DNA of 64,000 bases from Mammaliicoccus lentus (lineage in GTDB: Bacteria; Bacillota; Bacilli; Staphylococcales; Staphylococcaceae): positions 1-64,000 of the forward strand of contig NZ_PPRS01000005.1 of assembly GCF_002902755.1 (NCBI RefSeq), in the 5' to 3' direction. A model generated the notes under the pieces. That model saw nothing but the letters and a program-made list of their open reading frames with translations. It was not told the DNA's origin and ran no database searches. A program made the translations under genes and the position numbers. Of this stretch, positions 15,909 to 25,107 are shown one piece after another; position 1 is the stretch's first letter; every line of letters begins with the position of its first letter.

Positions 15909-15926
15909 TTGTGAAAAAATGTACAA
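15909..15926. promoter_or_regulatory. Rex-like box at the narG promoter
   Basis: TTGTGAAAAAATGTACAA agrees with TTGTGAAWWWWTTCACAA at 16 of 18 positions and overlaps the candidate -10. Rex is an NADH-sensitive repressor of anaerobic genes, so the site would add redox control to nitrate control. Confidence 0.5.
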
Positions 15927-15964
15927 TTTTATTAATAAAGGGCAAATATTAGGAGGTTCTATAT

Positions 15965-18900
15965 ATGGCTAAACTCGGTTTGAAATTCTTTAAACCTACA
16001 GAAAAATTTAATGGAAATTGGTCAATTTTAGAAGAGAAGAGTAGAGAATGGGAAAAAATGTACAGAGAAAGATGGAGCCATGACAAAGTTGTTAGAACAA
16101 CACACGGTGTAAACTGTACAGGTTCTTGTTCATGGAAAGTCTTTGTAAAAAACGGTGTTATTACATGGGAAAATCAACAAATTGATTATCCTTCATGTGG
16201 TCCCGATATGCCTGAATTTGAACCAAGAGGCTGTCCAAGAGGAGCTTCTTTCTCTTGGTATGAATATAGTCCGTTACGTATTAAATTTCCATATGTAAGA
16301 GGGAAGCTATGGAAATTATGGAAAGCATCATTGAATGAATTTGGAGATCCAGTAGTAGCTTGGGCATCAATTGTAGAAGATGATGTGAAAGCTGAATCAT
16401 ATAAAAGTGCTCGTGGTAAAGGCGGGCACGTACGTGTTAATTGGCGAGATGTTACTCAATTAATAGCAGCTCAAATTATTTATACTGTTAAGAAATATGG
16501 ACCAGATAGAATAGCTGGCTTTACACCAATACCAGCAATGTCGATGATTAGTTATGCTTCTGGTGCACGTTTTATATCTCTATTAGGTGGAGAAATGTTA
16601 AGTTTTTATGATTGGTATGCAGACTTACCACCAGCATCACCACAAATTTGGGGAGAACAAACCGATGTTCCAGAATCGAGTGATTGGTATAACGCAGGAT
16701 ACATTATTATGTGGGGGTCGAATGTACCTTTAACGAGAACGCCGGACGCTCATTTTATGACAGAAGTACGATATAAAGGAACTAAAGTCGTTTCGGTAGC
16801 TCCAGACTATGCAGAAAATGTGAAATTTGCGGACAATTGGCTTGCACCTAATCCAGGTACAGATGCGGCTTTAGCTCAAGCTATGACACATGTTATTTTG
16901 CAAGAATATTATGAAGATAAAAAAGAAGAAATGTTTATTAATTATGCTAAACAATATACTGATATGCCATTTGTTATTCAATTAGAACCCCATGGAGAAG
17001 GCTATAAAGCAGGAAGATTTTTACGTTCAAGTGATTTAGGTATAAAGACTGAACATGCTGAATGGAAACCTGTTGTATATGATCAAAATTCTAAACAACT
17101 CGTAGTTCCGAATGGCACAATGGGTCAACGTTATGAAAAAGATGTGAAATGGAATTTAAAATTAGAAAATGAAGATGGCACTGTCATTGATCCAGCTTTA
17201 ACTTTTAAAGACGCCGATGCATCAATTATGACCATTCAATTTCCTTATTTTGATAACGAAGGAAATGGTATTTTTGAAAGACCTATATTAGTAAAAGAAA
17301 TTGAAAATCAAAATGGAGAAAACATTTACGTATCAACTATTTATGATTTAATGGCTAGTCAATACGGAATAAGACGCTTTAATCATCCATTAGAAGCTAC
17401 AGGGTATGATGATGAAAACTCTCTATATTCACCAAAATGGCAAGAAAAAATAACAGGTGTAAAATCATCAGTTGTTGTTCAAATCGCAAGGGAGTTTGCT
17501 CAAAATGCAATCGATACAGAAGGACGCTCGATGATTATTATGGGGGCAGGTATCAATCATTGGTTTAACTCAGATACGATTTATCGAGCTATTTTAAACT
17601 TAGTTATTTTATGTGGATGTCAAGGCGTAAACGGTGGTGGTTGGGCTCACTATGTTGGTCAAGAAAAATGTAGACCGATAGAAGGATGGTCAACAATCGC
17701 TTTTGCAAAAGACTGGCAAGGACCACCAAGATTACAAAATGCTACAAGCTGGTTTTATTTTGCTACAGATCAATGGAAATACGAAGAATCAGGTGTAGAT
17801 AAATTACAGTCACCATTATCTAATGAGCTTAAACACCAACACCCGGCAGATTATAACGTTTTGGCTGCACGATTAGGTTGGCTACCTTCATATCCGCAAT
17901 TTGATTGCAATAGCTTATTGTTTGGAGAAGAAGCTAAAGAATCAGGAGATGATTCCAATGAAGCAATTGTTAAAAGAGCAGTTGATGCAGTTAAATCTAA
18001 AAAAACAAAATTTGCAATTGAAGATCCTGATGCTAAAAAGAATCATCCTAAAACATTATTTGTATGGCGCTCTAATTTAATTTCGAGTTCTGCTAAAGGT
18101 CAAGAATACTTTATGAAACACTTATTAGGTACTAAAGATGGATTATTAGCAAATCCAAATGAAACGGAAAAACCAGAAGAAATTGTATGGCGTGAAGAAA
18201 CTAACGGTAAATTAGATTTGTTAGTAGCTTTAGATTTTAGAATGACGACCACACCTTTATATGCTGATGTCGTTTTACCAGCAGCAACATGGTATGAAAA
18301 ACACGATATATCATCAACAGACATGCATCCATTTATACATCCATTTAACCCAGCAGTCGATCCATTATGGGAATCAAAATCAGACTGGGATATTTATAAA
18401 ACCATAGCAAAATCAGTATCAGAATTAGCTAAAACACATATGAAAGGCGTGTTTAAAGATGTTGTAACAACACCGTTAGCACATGATACACAACAAGAAA
18501 TAGCCACACCATTGGGCTTAGTAAAAGATTGGTCTAAAGGTGAAATTGAAGCAATACCTGGTAAAACAATGCCTGGATTTGCAGTTGTAGAAAGAGATTA
18601 TACTCAAATTTATGACAAATATATATCAGTCGGACCTTTATTAGAAAAAGGTAAAATAGGTGCTCACGGTGTTAGCTTTTCTGTGAAAGAACAATATGAC
18701 GAATTGAAGTTAATGCTTGATACGTGGGAAGATGGCACGGTTAAAAATGGCTTGCCTAGAATGGATACTGCTAGAAAAGTTGCAGATGTAATATTAAATG
18801 TATCATCTGCATCAAACGGTAAAGTATCACAAAAATCATACGAAGATTTAGAACAACAAACTGGAATGGAACTTAAAGATATTTCTGCAGAAAGAGCATC

Positions 18901-19636
18901 TGAAAAAATTACATTCCCTAATATTACTGCTCAACCTCGAGAAGTTATACCGACAGCAGTGTTCCCAGGCTCTAACAAGTTAGGAAGAAGATATTCACCA
19001 TTTACAACTAACATTGAACGTCTTGTACCATTTAGAACATTAACAGGTAGACAAAGTTACTATATTGACCATGAGGTGTTTCTACAATTTGGGGAGAACT
19101 TACCAATTTATAAACCGACATTACCACCTATGGTATTTGGTACGAAGGATAAACAGATTAAAGGTGGCGTTGATACACTTGTATTACGTTATTTAACACC
19201 ACATGGTAAATGGAATATCCACTCAACTTATCAAGATAATCTACACATGCTAACTCTCTTCAGAGGAGGGCCGACAGTTTGGATTTCTAAAGAAGATGCA
19301 CAATCTAATGATATTAATGATAATGATTGGTTAGAAGTTTACAACAGAAATGGGCTAGTAACAGCAAGAGCAGTAGTGTCTCATAGAATGCCTAGAGGCA
19401 CGATGTTTATGTATCATGCTCAAGATAAACATATTGAAACACCAGGGTCAGAAATTACAGATACTCGTGGAGGTTCACATAATGCTCCAACACGTATTCA
19501 TTTAAAACCAACGCAATTAGTCGGTGGATACGCACAAATTAGCTATGGATTTAATTATTACGGTCCAATCGGTAACCAAAGAGATGTATATGTAGCCATT
19601 AGAAAAATGAAGGAGGTAGATTGGCTTGAAGATTAA
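15965..19636 (+). CDS. narG: Respiratory nitrate reductase alpha subunit NarG
   Basis: NarG reduces nitrate to nitrite at a molybdenum bis-MGD centre, using electrons passed from quinol through NarI and NarH on the inner face of the membrane. The 1223-aa length is normal. H47, C51, C55 and C90 fit the His-Cys3 ligands of the FS0 cluster. The WYADLPPASPQ segment holds the aspartate that binds molybdenum. The C-terminal molydopterin-binding domain (RGTMFMYHAQDKHIETPG) is complete. AGGAGG lies before ATG 15965. The last bases overlap narH by 11, showing a tightly coupled operon narGHJI. Confidence 0.97.
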   Translation: MAKLGLKFFKPTEKFNGNWSILEEKSREWEKMYRERWSHDKVVRTTHGVNCTGSCSWKVFVKNGVITWENQQIDYPSCGPDMPEFEPRGCPRGASFSWYEYSPLRIKFPYVRGKLWKLWKASLNEFGDPVVAWASIVEDDVKAESYKSARGKGGHVRVNWRDVTQLIAAQIIYTVKKYGPDRIAGFTPIPAMSMISYASGARFISLLGGEMLSFYDWYADLPPASPQIWGEQTDVPESSDWYNAGYIIMWGSNVPLTRTPDAHFMTEVRYKGTKVVSVAPDYAENVKFADNWLAPNPGTDAALAQAMTHVILQEYYEDKKEEMFINYAKQYTDMPFVIQLEPHGEGYKAGRFLRSSDLGIKTEHAEWKPVVYDQNSKQLVVPNGTMGQRYEKDVKWNLKLENEDGTVIDPALTFKDADASIMTIQFPYFDNEGNGIFERPILVKEIENQNGENIYVSTIYDLMASQYGIRRFNHPLEATGYDDENSLYSPKWQEKITGVKSSVVVQIAREFAQNAIDTEGRSMIIMGAGINHWFNSDTIYRAILNLVILCGCQGVNGGGWAHYVGQEKCRPIEGWSTIAFAKDWQGPPRLQNATSWFYFATDQWKYEESGVDKLQSPLSNELKHQHPADYNVLAARLGWLPSYPQFDCNSLLFGEEAKESGDDSNEAIVKRAVDAVKSKKTKFAIEDPDAKKNHPKTLFVWRSNLISSSAKGQEYFMKHLLGTKDGLLANPNETEKPEEIVWREETNGKLDLLVALDFRMTTTPLYADVVLPAATWYEKHDISSTDMHPFIHPFNPAVDPLWESKSDWDIYKTIAKSVSELAKTHMKGVFKDVVTTPLAHDTQQEIATPLGLVKDWSKGEIEAIPGKTMPGFAVVERDYTQIYDKYISVGPLLEKGKIGAHGVSFSVKEQYDELKLMLDTWEDGTVKNGLPRMDTARKVADVILNVSSASNGKVSQKSYEDLEQQTGMELKDISAERASEKITFPNITAQPREVIPTAVFPGSNKLGRRYSPFTTNIERLVPFRTLTGRQSYYIDHEVFLQFGENLPIYKPTLPPMVFGTKDKQIKGGVDTLVLRYLTPHGKWNIHSTYQDNLHMLTLFRGGPTVWISKEDAQSNDINDNDWLEVYNRNGLVTARAVVSHRMPRGTMFMYHAQDKHIETPGSEITDTRGGSHNAPTRIHLKPTQLVGGYAQISYGFNYYGPIGNQRDVYVAIRKMKEVDWLED

Positions 19637-21182
19637 AGCGCAAGTAGCTATGGTTATGAACTTAGATAAATGTATAGGATGTCATACTTGTAGTGTTACG
19701 TGTAAGAGTACATGGACAAATAGAGAAGGTGCTGAATATATATGGTTCAATAACGTTGAAACTAAACCAGGGGTAGGATATCCAAAAAGATGGGAAGACC
19801 AAGAAACTTATAAAGGTGGATGGGTGCTAAATAAAAAAGGTAAATTAGAATTAAAATCAGGTAGTAAACTATCAAAAATTGCACTAGGTAAAATATTCTT
19901 CAACCCTGATATGCCAGAAATGAAAGATTACTATGAACCATGGACGTATAATTACAAGCATTTAACGACAGCTAAAGAAAGTAAACATTCACCTGTTGCA
20001 AAAGCAGAATCCGTTATTTCAGGAAAAAAGCTAGATATAAAATGGGGACCGAACTGGGAGGACGATCTTGCAGGTGCACACGTTACAGGTCCGACAGATC
20101 CAAACATACAAAAGATTGAAGAAGAAATTAAATTTAATTTTGACCAGACATTTATGATGTATTTACCTAGGTTATGTGAACACTGCTTAAATCCTAGTTG
20201 TGTAGCTTCTTGTCCATCAGGCGCTATGTATAAAAGAGATGAAGACGGTATTGTACTTGTAGACCAAGACGCTTGTCGTGGATGGCGTTACTGCATGACG
20301 GGGTGTCCATATAAAAAAGTTTACTTCAACTGGAAAACAAATAAAGCAGAAAAATGTACGTTTTGTTTCCCTAGAATTGAAGCTGGATTACCAACTGTTT
20401 GTTCTGAAACTTGCACAGGACGTATGCGTTATTTAGGTGTACTACTATATGATGCTGATAAAGTACAAGAAGCAGCTTCAACAGAAAATGAGCAAGATTT
20501 ATACGAAAAACAATTAGATTTATTTTTAGATCCATACGATGAAGATGTTATTCAACAAGCTGAAAAAGACGGAATCACTCAAGATTGGATTGAAGCGGCT
20601 CAAAATTCACCTGTTTATAAATTAGCTATAGAGTATAAGCTTGCGTTTCCACTACATCCTGAATACCGTACTTTACCTATGGTTTGGTATTGTCCGCCAC
20701 TTAGTCCAATTATGAATTACTTTGAAGGTAAAGATTCGATTAGAAATCCGGATATGATTTTCCCAGCTATAGAAGAAATGAGACTACCAGTACAGTATTT
20801 AGCTAACATGCTTACAGCTGGTGATACTAGAACTGTTAAATTAGCATTGCAAAGAATGGCTATGATGCGTAGCTATATGAGAGCAAAATCTAGTAACAAA
20901 GAATTTGATTTATCTAGATTAGACAGAGTAGGCCTATCAGAAAGACAAACTAAAGATATGTATAGATTATTAGCTATAGCGAAACATGAAGATCGATTCG
21001 TAGTACCAACATCTCATAAAGAAGGATACATGGATACTTATAGGGCACAAGGTAGCCAAGGATTTGGTGGAGAAATGTTTGGCTCGAATTGTGACGGATG
21101 TGGCGTACAAAGTATATCAAATGGTAAATCAGGGCAAGAGATTTATAATGAGAACTTCTATGGAGGGATTTTCCGTGATTAA
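19626..21182 (+). CDS. narH: Respiratory nitrate reductase beta subunit NarH
   Basis: NarH is the iron-sulfur electron wire between NarI and NarG. The 518-aa protein has four cysteine groups: C16-x2-C19-x2-C22-x3-C26 at the N-terminus, then CEHCLNPSCVASC, CRGWRYCMTGC and CTFC. In CRGWRYC a tryptophan replaces one cysteine, as in E. coli NarH where this gives a 3Fe-4S cluster. The start is TTG 19626, preceded by AAGGAGG inside narG; no ATG is suitably placed. The stop overlaps narJ by eight bases. Confidence 0.96.
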   Translation: MKIKAQVAMVMNLDKCIGCHTCSVTCKSTWTNREGAEYIWFNNVETKPGVGYPKRWEDQETYKGGWVLNKKGKLELKSGSKLSKIALGKIFFNPDMPEMKDYYEPWTYNYKHLTTAKESKHSPVAKAESVISGKKLDIKWGPNWEDDLAGAHVTGPTDPNIQKIEEEIKFNFDQTFMMYLPRLCEHCLNPSCVASCPSGAMYKRDEDGIVLVDQDACRGWRYCMTGCPYKKVYFNWKTNKAEKCTFCFPRIEAGLPTVCSETCTGRMRYLGVLLYDADKVQEAASTENEQDLYEKQLDLFLDPYDEDVIQQAEKDGITQDWIEAAQNSPVYKLAIEYKLAFPLHPEYRTLPMVWYCPPLSPIMNYFEGKDSIRNPDMIFPAIEEMRLPVQYLANMLTAGDTRTVKLALQRMAMMRSYMRAKSSNKEFDLSRLDRVGLSERQTKDMYRLLAIAKHEDRFVVPTSHKEGYMDTYRAQGSQGFGGEMFGSNCDGCGVQSISNGKSGQEIYNENFYGGIFRD

Positions 21183-21750
21183 TTTAGAAGCTTTGAATCA
21201 ATATAAAAAGAGTTTTGGTTTTTTTAGTAATCAACTTACGTATCCTGAAAAATTAGATTTTCATCCAAAAGCTTTTGAATCAGCGTTTGATGAAAAACAT
21301 CCAGCTTATGATTCTATACAACAATACTGGGATAATATGTACGAAATATCACTAGATGACATTCAAGAAGTTTATACAGAGACATTTGATTTTGAAAAGA
21401 AAACAACTTTGTATATGACTTATAATAAGTTAACTGAACAAAAAGAAAGAGGACAAATGTTAGCAAGGTTAAAAGTTTTATATGAAATGTTTGGTTTAGA
21501 AATGCCTAAAAGTGAATTATCGGATTTTTTACCATTAATGCTAGAATTTTTATATGCAGCTGAATGGATAGGAGATAGTCGAGCACAAGAAAGTTTAACG
21601 CTCGTTGTGATGGTTATCGAAGACGGAACATATGAATTAATGAAAGTTTTAGCTCAGAAAAATAGTCCGTACTTCCATCTTATTAAAGCATTACGTGAAA
21701 CATTAAAATCATGTGTAATTGAACAAGAGAAGGTGGCGAGTCATGATTAA
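21175..21750 (+). CDS. narJ: Nitrate reductase assembly chaperone NarJ
   Basis: NarJ is a cytosolic chaperone of the TorD/NarJ family that holds NarG until its cofactors are inserted and is not part of the final enzyme. The sequence is all-helical, with the family segment LPLMLEFLYAAEWIGDSRAQESL. The frame is open upstream to 21064 inside narH, but GGAGGG at 21162-21167 points to GTG 21175, giving a 191-aa protein starting (M)INLEALNQYKKSFG. It overlaps both narH and narI by eight bases. Confidence 0.92.
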   Translation: MINLEALNQYKKSFGFFSNQLTYPEKLDFHPKAFESAFDEKHPAYDSIQQYWDNMYEISLDDIQEVYTETFDFEKKTTLYMTYNKLTEQKERGQMLARLKVLYEMFGLEMPKSELSDFLPLMLEFLYAAEWIGDSRAQESLTLVVMVIEDGTYELMKVLAQKNSPYFHLIKALRETLKSCVIEQEKVASHD

Positions 21751-22423
21751 TCAATTTGTTTGGGTCATTTTTCCTTATTTATGTGTAGCCATATTTATAG
21801 TTGGGCATATATTTAGATTTAAATATGATCAGTTTTCATGGACCGCAAAATCAAGTGAATTCATTGAGAAAAAGCAATTAATGTGGGGGAGTATTTTATT
21901 CCATTTAGGTATTATTCCAGTTATTTTTGGGCATATTGTTGGTTTAGGTATACCTGCTGAATGGCTAAGTGCTATAGGTGTAAGAAATCATTTATACCAT
22001 ATAGGAGCGGTTTATATCGGAAGTATATTTGGTATAGTTACATTAATCGGTATGTTTTTATTAACAGCTCGTAGAATTACTAAACACAATGTAAGAAGAA
22101 TGAGTTCATTTTCCGATATTTTAGTTAATATATTATTATTAGCGATTGTATTTATGGGATGTGTAGCTACTTTATGGACGAATGCAACGGTACCAGATTT
22201 TGATTATAGACAAACAATTTCTGTGTGGTTTAGAGGTTTGTTGATTTTTAGACCTAATGCGGAATTAATGACTACTGTTCCGTGGACATTTAAGACGCAT
22301 ATTATTTTAGGGTTATTGATAACAAGCATGTGGCCATTCACTCGATTAGTACATGTGTGGAGCGTGCCATTAACTTACTTTAGTAGAAGTTATATTATTT
22401 ACAGAAAGCATAAAACGAATTAA
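21743..22423 (+). CDS. narI: Respiratory nitrate reductase gamma subunit NarI
   Basis: NarI is the membrane cytochrome b that oxidizes menaquinol and sends electrons to NarH. The 226-aa protein has five hydrophobic helices. Histidines fitting the two haem b sites lie in FHLGIIPVIFGHIVGLG (second helix region) and in THIILGLLITSMWPFTRLVHVWSVP (last helix), as in other NarI proteins. The open frame begins at 21719, but AGGTGG selects ATG 21743, giving MINQFVW. It ends the structural part of the operon; nreA follows 34 bases later. Confidence 0.95.
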   Translation: MINQFVWVIFPYLCVAIFIVGHIFRFKYDQFSWTAKSSEFIEKKQLMWGSILFHLGIIPVIFGHIVGLGIPAEWLSAIGVRNHLYHIGAVYIGSIFGIVTLIGMFLLTARRITKHNVRRMSSFSDILVNILLLAIVFMGCVATLWTNATVPDFDYRQTISVWFRGLLIFRPNAELMTTVPWTFKTHIILGLLITSMWPFTRLVHVWSVPLTYFSRSYIIYRKHKTN

Positions 22424-22457
22424 ACTAAAGGTGAAAAATGAGTTGAGGTGCTGAAAA

Positions 22458-22901
22458 ATGTCTGATGATTTTAATTTTCAAGAAAAACTTGATCAAATTA
22501 GAAATAAGTATGATTTTGATTTTGCTGGTATCGCTATGGCTTTGGACACAAATTTGTCTAGTCACATAAAATGGCAGTATGTATCTGGAAATTTGAATCA
22601 TAGATATAAAAACATCATTTTAAGAAACGGCAGGGGTATAGCAGGAATTGTAATTAAGAGTGGTAAAGAAATGATTCTTCATAATATTAAAGACAGCATT
22701 TACAATGACCAAGTCTTTAATTATCCGATTATTCAAAGCGAGGAATTAACTGCTCTTATTGCATTTCCATTATGGATTAAAAATAGAGTGAAGGGTGTTC
22801 TATTGTTAGGACAAAGAAACGATAAACGATTACCAAATTTAGAACAATTGCATTTTTCTAGTTTTGGCCCTTTTCAAAGAGAGGATATGATTAATTCATG
22901 A
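22458..22901 (+). CDS. nreA: Nitrate sensor NreA (GAF domain)
   Basis: NreA is a small cytosolic GAF-domain protein that binds nitrate and, when empty, keeps the NreB kinase from signalling. The 147-aa sequence is one GAF domain: IRNKYDFDFAGIAMALD, the loop LRNGRGIAGIVIKSGKEMILH and the ALIAFPLWIKNRVKGVLLLGQRN core. A GAGGTG site lies before ATG 22458. Its end overlaps nreB by four bases (ATGA), which fits its role as partner of NreB. It lies downstream of narI and may be read from the nar promoter as well as its own. Confidence 0.92.
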   Translation: MSDDFNFQEKLDQIRNKYDFDFAGIAMALDTNLSSHIKWQYVSGNLNHRYKNIILRNGRGIAGIVIKSGKEMILHNIKDSIYNDQVFNYPIIQSEELTALIAFPLWIKNRVKGVLLLGQRNDKRLPNLEQLHFSSFGPFQREDMINS

Positions 22902-23932
22902 GTGTAGATAACGCTTCAAAATTAAACAATATTTTAAAGCAGTATTATGAAAAAACAAGTGAAATGATCGTCTTTTTAAATAGTAAAGGACAAATTATTG
23001 ATATGAATAAAGCGGCTAGAAAAATCATTTCAGAAGATAATCAAGAGCCTTTGACACATGCTATATGTAGTAGGTGTGAAGGTTATTCAAATGAATACGC
23101 ACTACAATCGTGTAGAGATTGTTTCTTAGAATCAACGAACATTGGTAATACAAGCTTCCAAGTATTTATGCAAACAAACAGTGGATCAGTAGAACCTTTC
23201 ACTGCGACTTATCAAACGATTAGCCAAGAAGAAGATATCATGGTGTACACGCTACAAAATGTGTCCCCACAAATTGAAAGACAACAAAAATTACATCAAC
23301 AAACAATGATGCAAAAGATCATTTCAGCACAAGAAAATGAAAGAAAAAGAATTTCAAGAGAACTACATGACGGTGTTGTTCAAGAATTATTAAATGTCAG
23401 TGTAGAGTTGAGATTACTTAAATACCAAGATGATATAGATCAATTGAAAACTCAGTCACAAGATATAGAAAGTATAATGTCTAGATTAATAGATGATATT
23501 CGCAATTTATCTTTAGAGTTAAGACCATCTTCATTAGATGACTTAGGTTTAAATGCTGCATTTAAATCATATTTCAAACAGTTGGAGAAGAACTTTGGAT
23601 TTATAGTTCATTATCACTTTGATTCTGTTGAGCTTAGATTTAACCCAGAAATTGAAACAGTTGTTTACCGAATTGTCCAAGAAGCGGTATTTAATTCTTT
23701 AAAATATGCTAATGTAGATAGTGTTGATGTACACATGTTATTTGAAGACAATATGATTCAAGTAGAAGTGGCTGATCAAGGTGCCGGTTTTGTTATTGGA
23801 AGTCAACCTAAAGGGTCAGGGCTAGGTCTGTATGGCATGCAAGAGCGTGCAGAAATAGTAGGTGGTAGCGTTAATATTGAAAGCAAAATAGGTAAAGGTA
23901 CTAACATTAAATTAAAAGTGCCAATAGCATAA
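22898..23932 (+). CDS. nreB: Oxygen-sensing histidine kinase NreB
   Basis: NreB is a soluble kinase whose PAS domain holds an oxygen-labile 4Fe-4S cluster; without oxygen it autophosphorylates and activates NreC. In this 344-aa protein the cluster cysteines are C57, C60, C72 and C75 (C-x2-C-x11-C-x2-C). The HisKA_3 phosphorylation site is H157 ([13 protein letters not shown]). The C-terminal HATPase domain shows the N box ([12 protein letters not shown]) and [15 protein letters not shown] glycine loops ([15 protein letters not shown]). No membrane helix is present. It is translationally coupled to nreA and followed by nreC after 16 bases. Confidence 0.96.
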   Translation: MSVDNASKLNNILKQYYEKTSEMIVFLNSKGQIIDMNKAARKIISEDNQEPLTHAICSRCEGYSNEYALQSCRDCFLESTNIGNTSFQVFMQTNSGSVEPFTATYQTISQEEDIMVYTLQNVSPQIERQQKLHQQTMMQKIISAQENERKRISRELHDGVVQELLNVSVELRLLKYQDDIDQLKTQSQDIESIMSRLIDDIRNLSLELRPSSLDDLGLNAAFKSYFKQLEKNFGFIVHYHFDSVELRFNPEIETVVYRIVQEAVFNSLKYANVDSVDVHMLFEDNMIQVEVADQGAGFVIGSQPKGSGLGLYGMQERAEIVGGSVNIESKIGKGTNIKLKVPIA

Positions 23933-23948
23933 ACGTGGAGGAAGACAA

Positions 23949-24602
23949 ATGAAACTCGTAATTGCAGATGATCATGCAGTTGTTAGAACAGGTTTTTCTA
24001 TGATATTAAACTATCAAGAAGATATGGAAGTAGTGGCAACTGCCGCAGATGGAATAGAAGCATATCAAATGGTTGCTAAACATAAGCCTGATGTATTGAT
24101 TATGGATTTAAGTATGCCGCCAGGTGAATCTGGATTAATTGCGACGGGTAAAATTTCAGAAGATTTTAAGGAAACTAAAATACTTATATTAACGATGTTT
24201 GACGATGAAGAATATCTGTTTCATGTTTTAAGAAATGGAGCTAAAGGTTATATCTTGAAAAATGCGCCTGATGAAGAATTAATTCATGCAGTAAGAACAG
24301 TTTATAAAGATGAAATGTATATTGATTCGAAAGTTACGAGTGCACTTGTTAATGAGCTTGTTAACCCAAGTAACCAATCAGATACTAACTCGAATGATCC
24401 ATTTAAAATTTTATCTCAAAGAGAATTAGAGATACTTCCTTTAATCGCAAAAGGGTACGGAAATAAAGACATAGCTGAAAAGTTATTTGTCTCAGTAAAA
24501 ACAATCGAAGCACATAAAGCACGAATTATGGATAAACTTAATTTAAAATCTCGTCCAGAATTAGTTGAATATGCTATGAAGAAAAAATTATTAGATTTTT
24601 AA
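23949..24602 (+). CDS. nreC: Response regulator NreC (LuxR/NarL type)
   Basis: NreC is the DNA-binding partner of NreB that switches on nitrate and nitrite respiration genes without oxygen. The 217-aa protein has a receiver domain with phosphoacceptor D53 (LIMDLSMP), acidic pair D7-D8 and K103-region (YILKNAP). The C-terminal LuxR-type HTH is [43 protein letters not shown]. The palindromes before modA and narG, and perhaps narT, are its likely targets in this window. A terminator follows. Confidence 0.96.
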   Translation: MKLVIADDHAVVRTGFSMILNYQEDMEVVATAADGIEAYQMVAKHKPDVLIMDLSMPPGESGLIATGKISEDFKETKILILTMFDDEEYLFHVLRNGAKGYILKNAPDEELIHAVRTVYKDEMYIDSKVTSALVNELVNPSNQSDTNSNDPFKILSQRELEILPLIAKGYGNKDIAEKLFVSVKTIEAHKARIMDKLNLKSRPELVEYAMKKKLLDF

Positions 24603-24647
24603 ATGGTTAATCACCATATCGTACGAATCAATAGGATATAAAGTTGT

Positions 24648-24684
24648 AACGTGCAAGGACATCGAGCCTTGTACGTTATTTTTT
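24648..24684 (+). terminator. Intrinsic terminator after nreC
   Basis: AACGTGCAAGG (24648-24658) pairs with CCTTGTACGTT (24667-24677; one G-T wobble), followed by ATTTTTT. It ends the narGHJI-nreABC transcript. Confidence 0.85.
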
Positions 24685-24852
24685 GATGATACAACTTATA
24701 GTGGCAAGAGATGACTTGCTTGTTGAATTAAGTATGACAATAATCCAAGTAGAACACCTTTTGTTGGATTAATTAAGTTGAAAATCCAATAAGAGCTCAA
24801 TTTATTAGATTAACTATCAATTTAGCTTTGAATTTCACTTGAACGAATTTGT

Positions 24853-24939
24853 AAAGTGCTGACGCCCAAGGGAATAGTATGCGCGAGAGACTACAGGCTC
24901 GAGCCATACTCTAGATAACCATGCACTTTCAAATCAGCA
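24853..24939 (+). other. Nested-hairpin intergenic element between nreC and narT
   Basis: This is the notable part of the 505-base gap 24603-25107; 24685-24852 shows nothing recognisable. The core stem pairs AGTATG with CATACT (24876-24881, 24905-24910) and, inside, CGAG with CTCG (24884-24887, 24898-24901). Two closing stems compete: AAAGTGC with GCACTTT (24853-24859, 24923-24929) or TGCTGA with TCAGCA (24857-24862, 24934-24939). The G/C content is higher than around it. It has no reading frame. It could be a structured RNA, a leader of narT or a copy of a dispersed repeat; I cannot decide. Confidence 0.5.
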
Positions 24940-25013
24940 GATTAGGAGAATTATTTTGAGTTAAGTACTTCTACCTCACACCCATTACTTTATAGGGAAA
25001 TTACTGAAGGAGG

Positions 25014-25029
25014 TAAGGGGAATTCCTTA
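25014..25029. promoter_or_regulatory. Palindrome upstream of narT, possible NreC site
   Basis: TAAGGGGAATTCCTTA has symmetrical TAAGG/CCTTA ends with a 6-base centre. It is a weaker match to TAGGG-N4-CCCTA than the modA and narG sites, but its place about 80 bases before narT suits an NreC target. Confidence 0.4.
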
Positions 25030-25046
25030 TGTGCAGTTTTTCACAA
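25029..25046. promoter_or_regulatory. Rex-like box upstream of narT
   Basis: ATGTGCAGTTTTTCACAA agrees with TTGTGAAWWWWTTCACAA at 15 of 18 positions; the right half TTCACAA is perfect. It touches the palindrome at 25014-25029. Confidence 0.4.
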
Positions 25047-25107
25047 ATAACCTAAAATGTAGTTGAAAAGAGTTTTAAATTATCTACAAATAAAAAGGGT
25101 GAAAGTC

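Noticed and set aside
21064..21174. N-terminal extension of narJ inside narH
   Set aside because: It would overlap narH by more than 100 bases; GGAGGG and the family start support GTG 21175.
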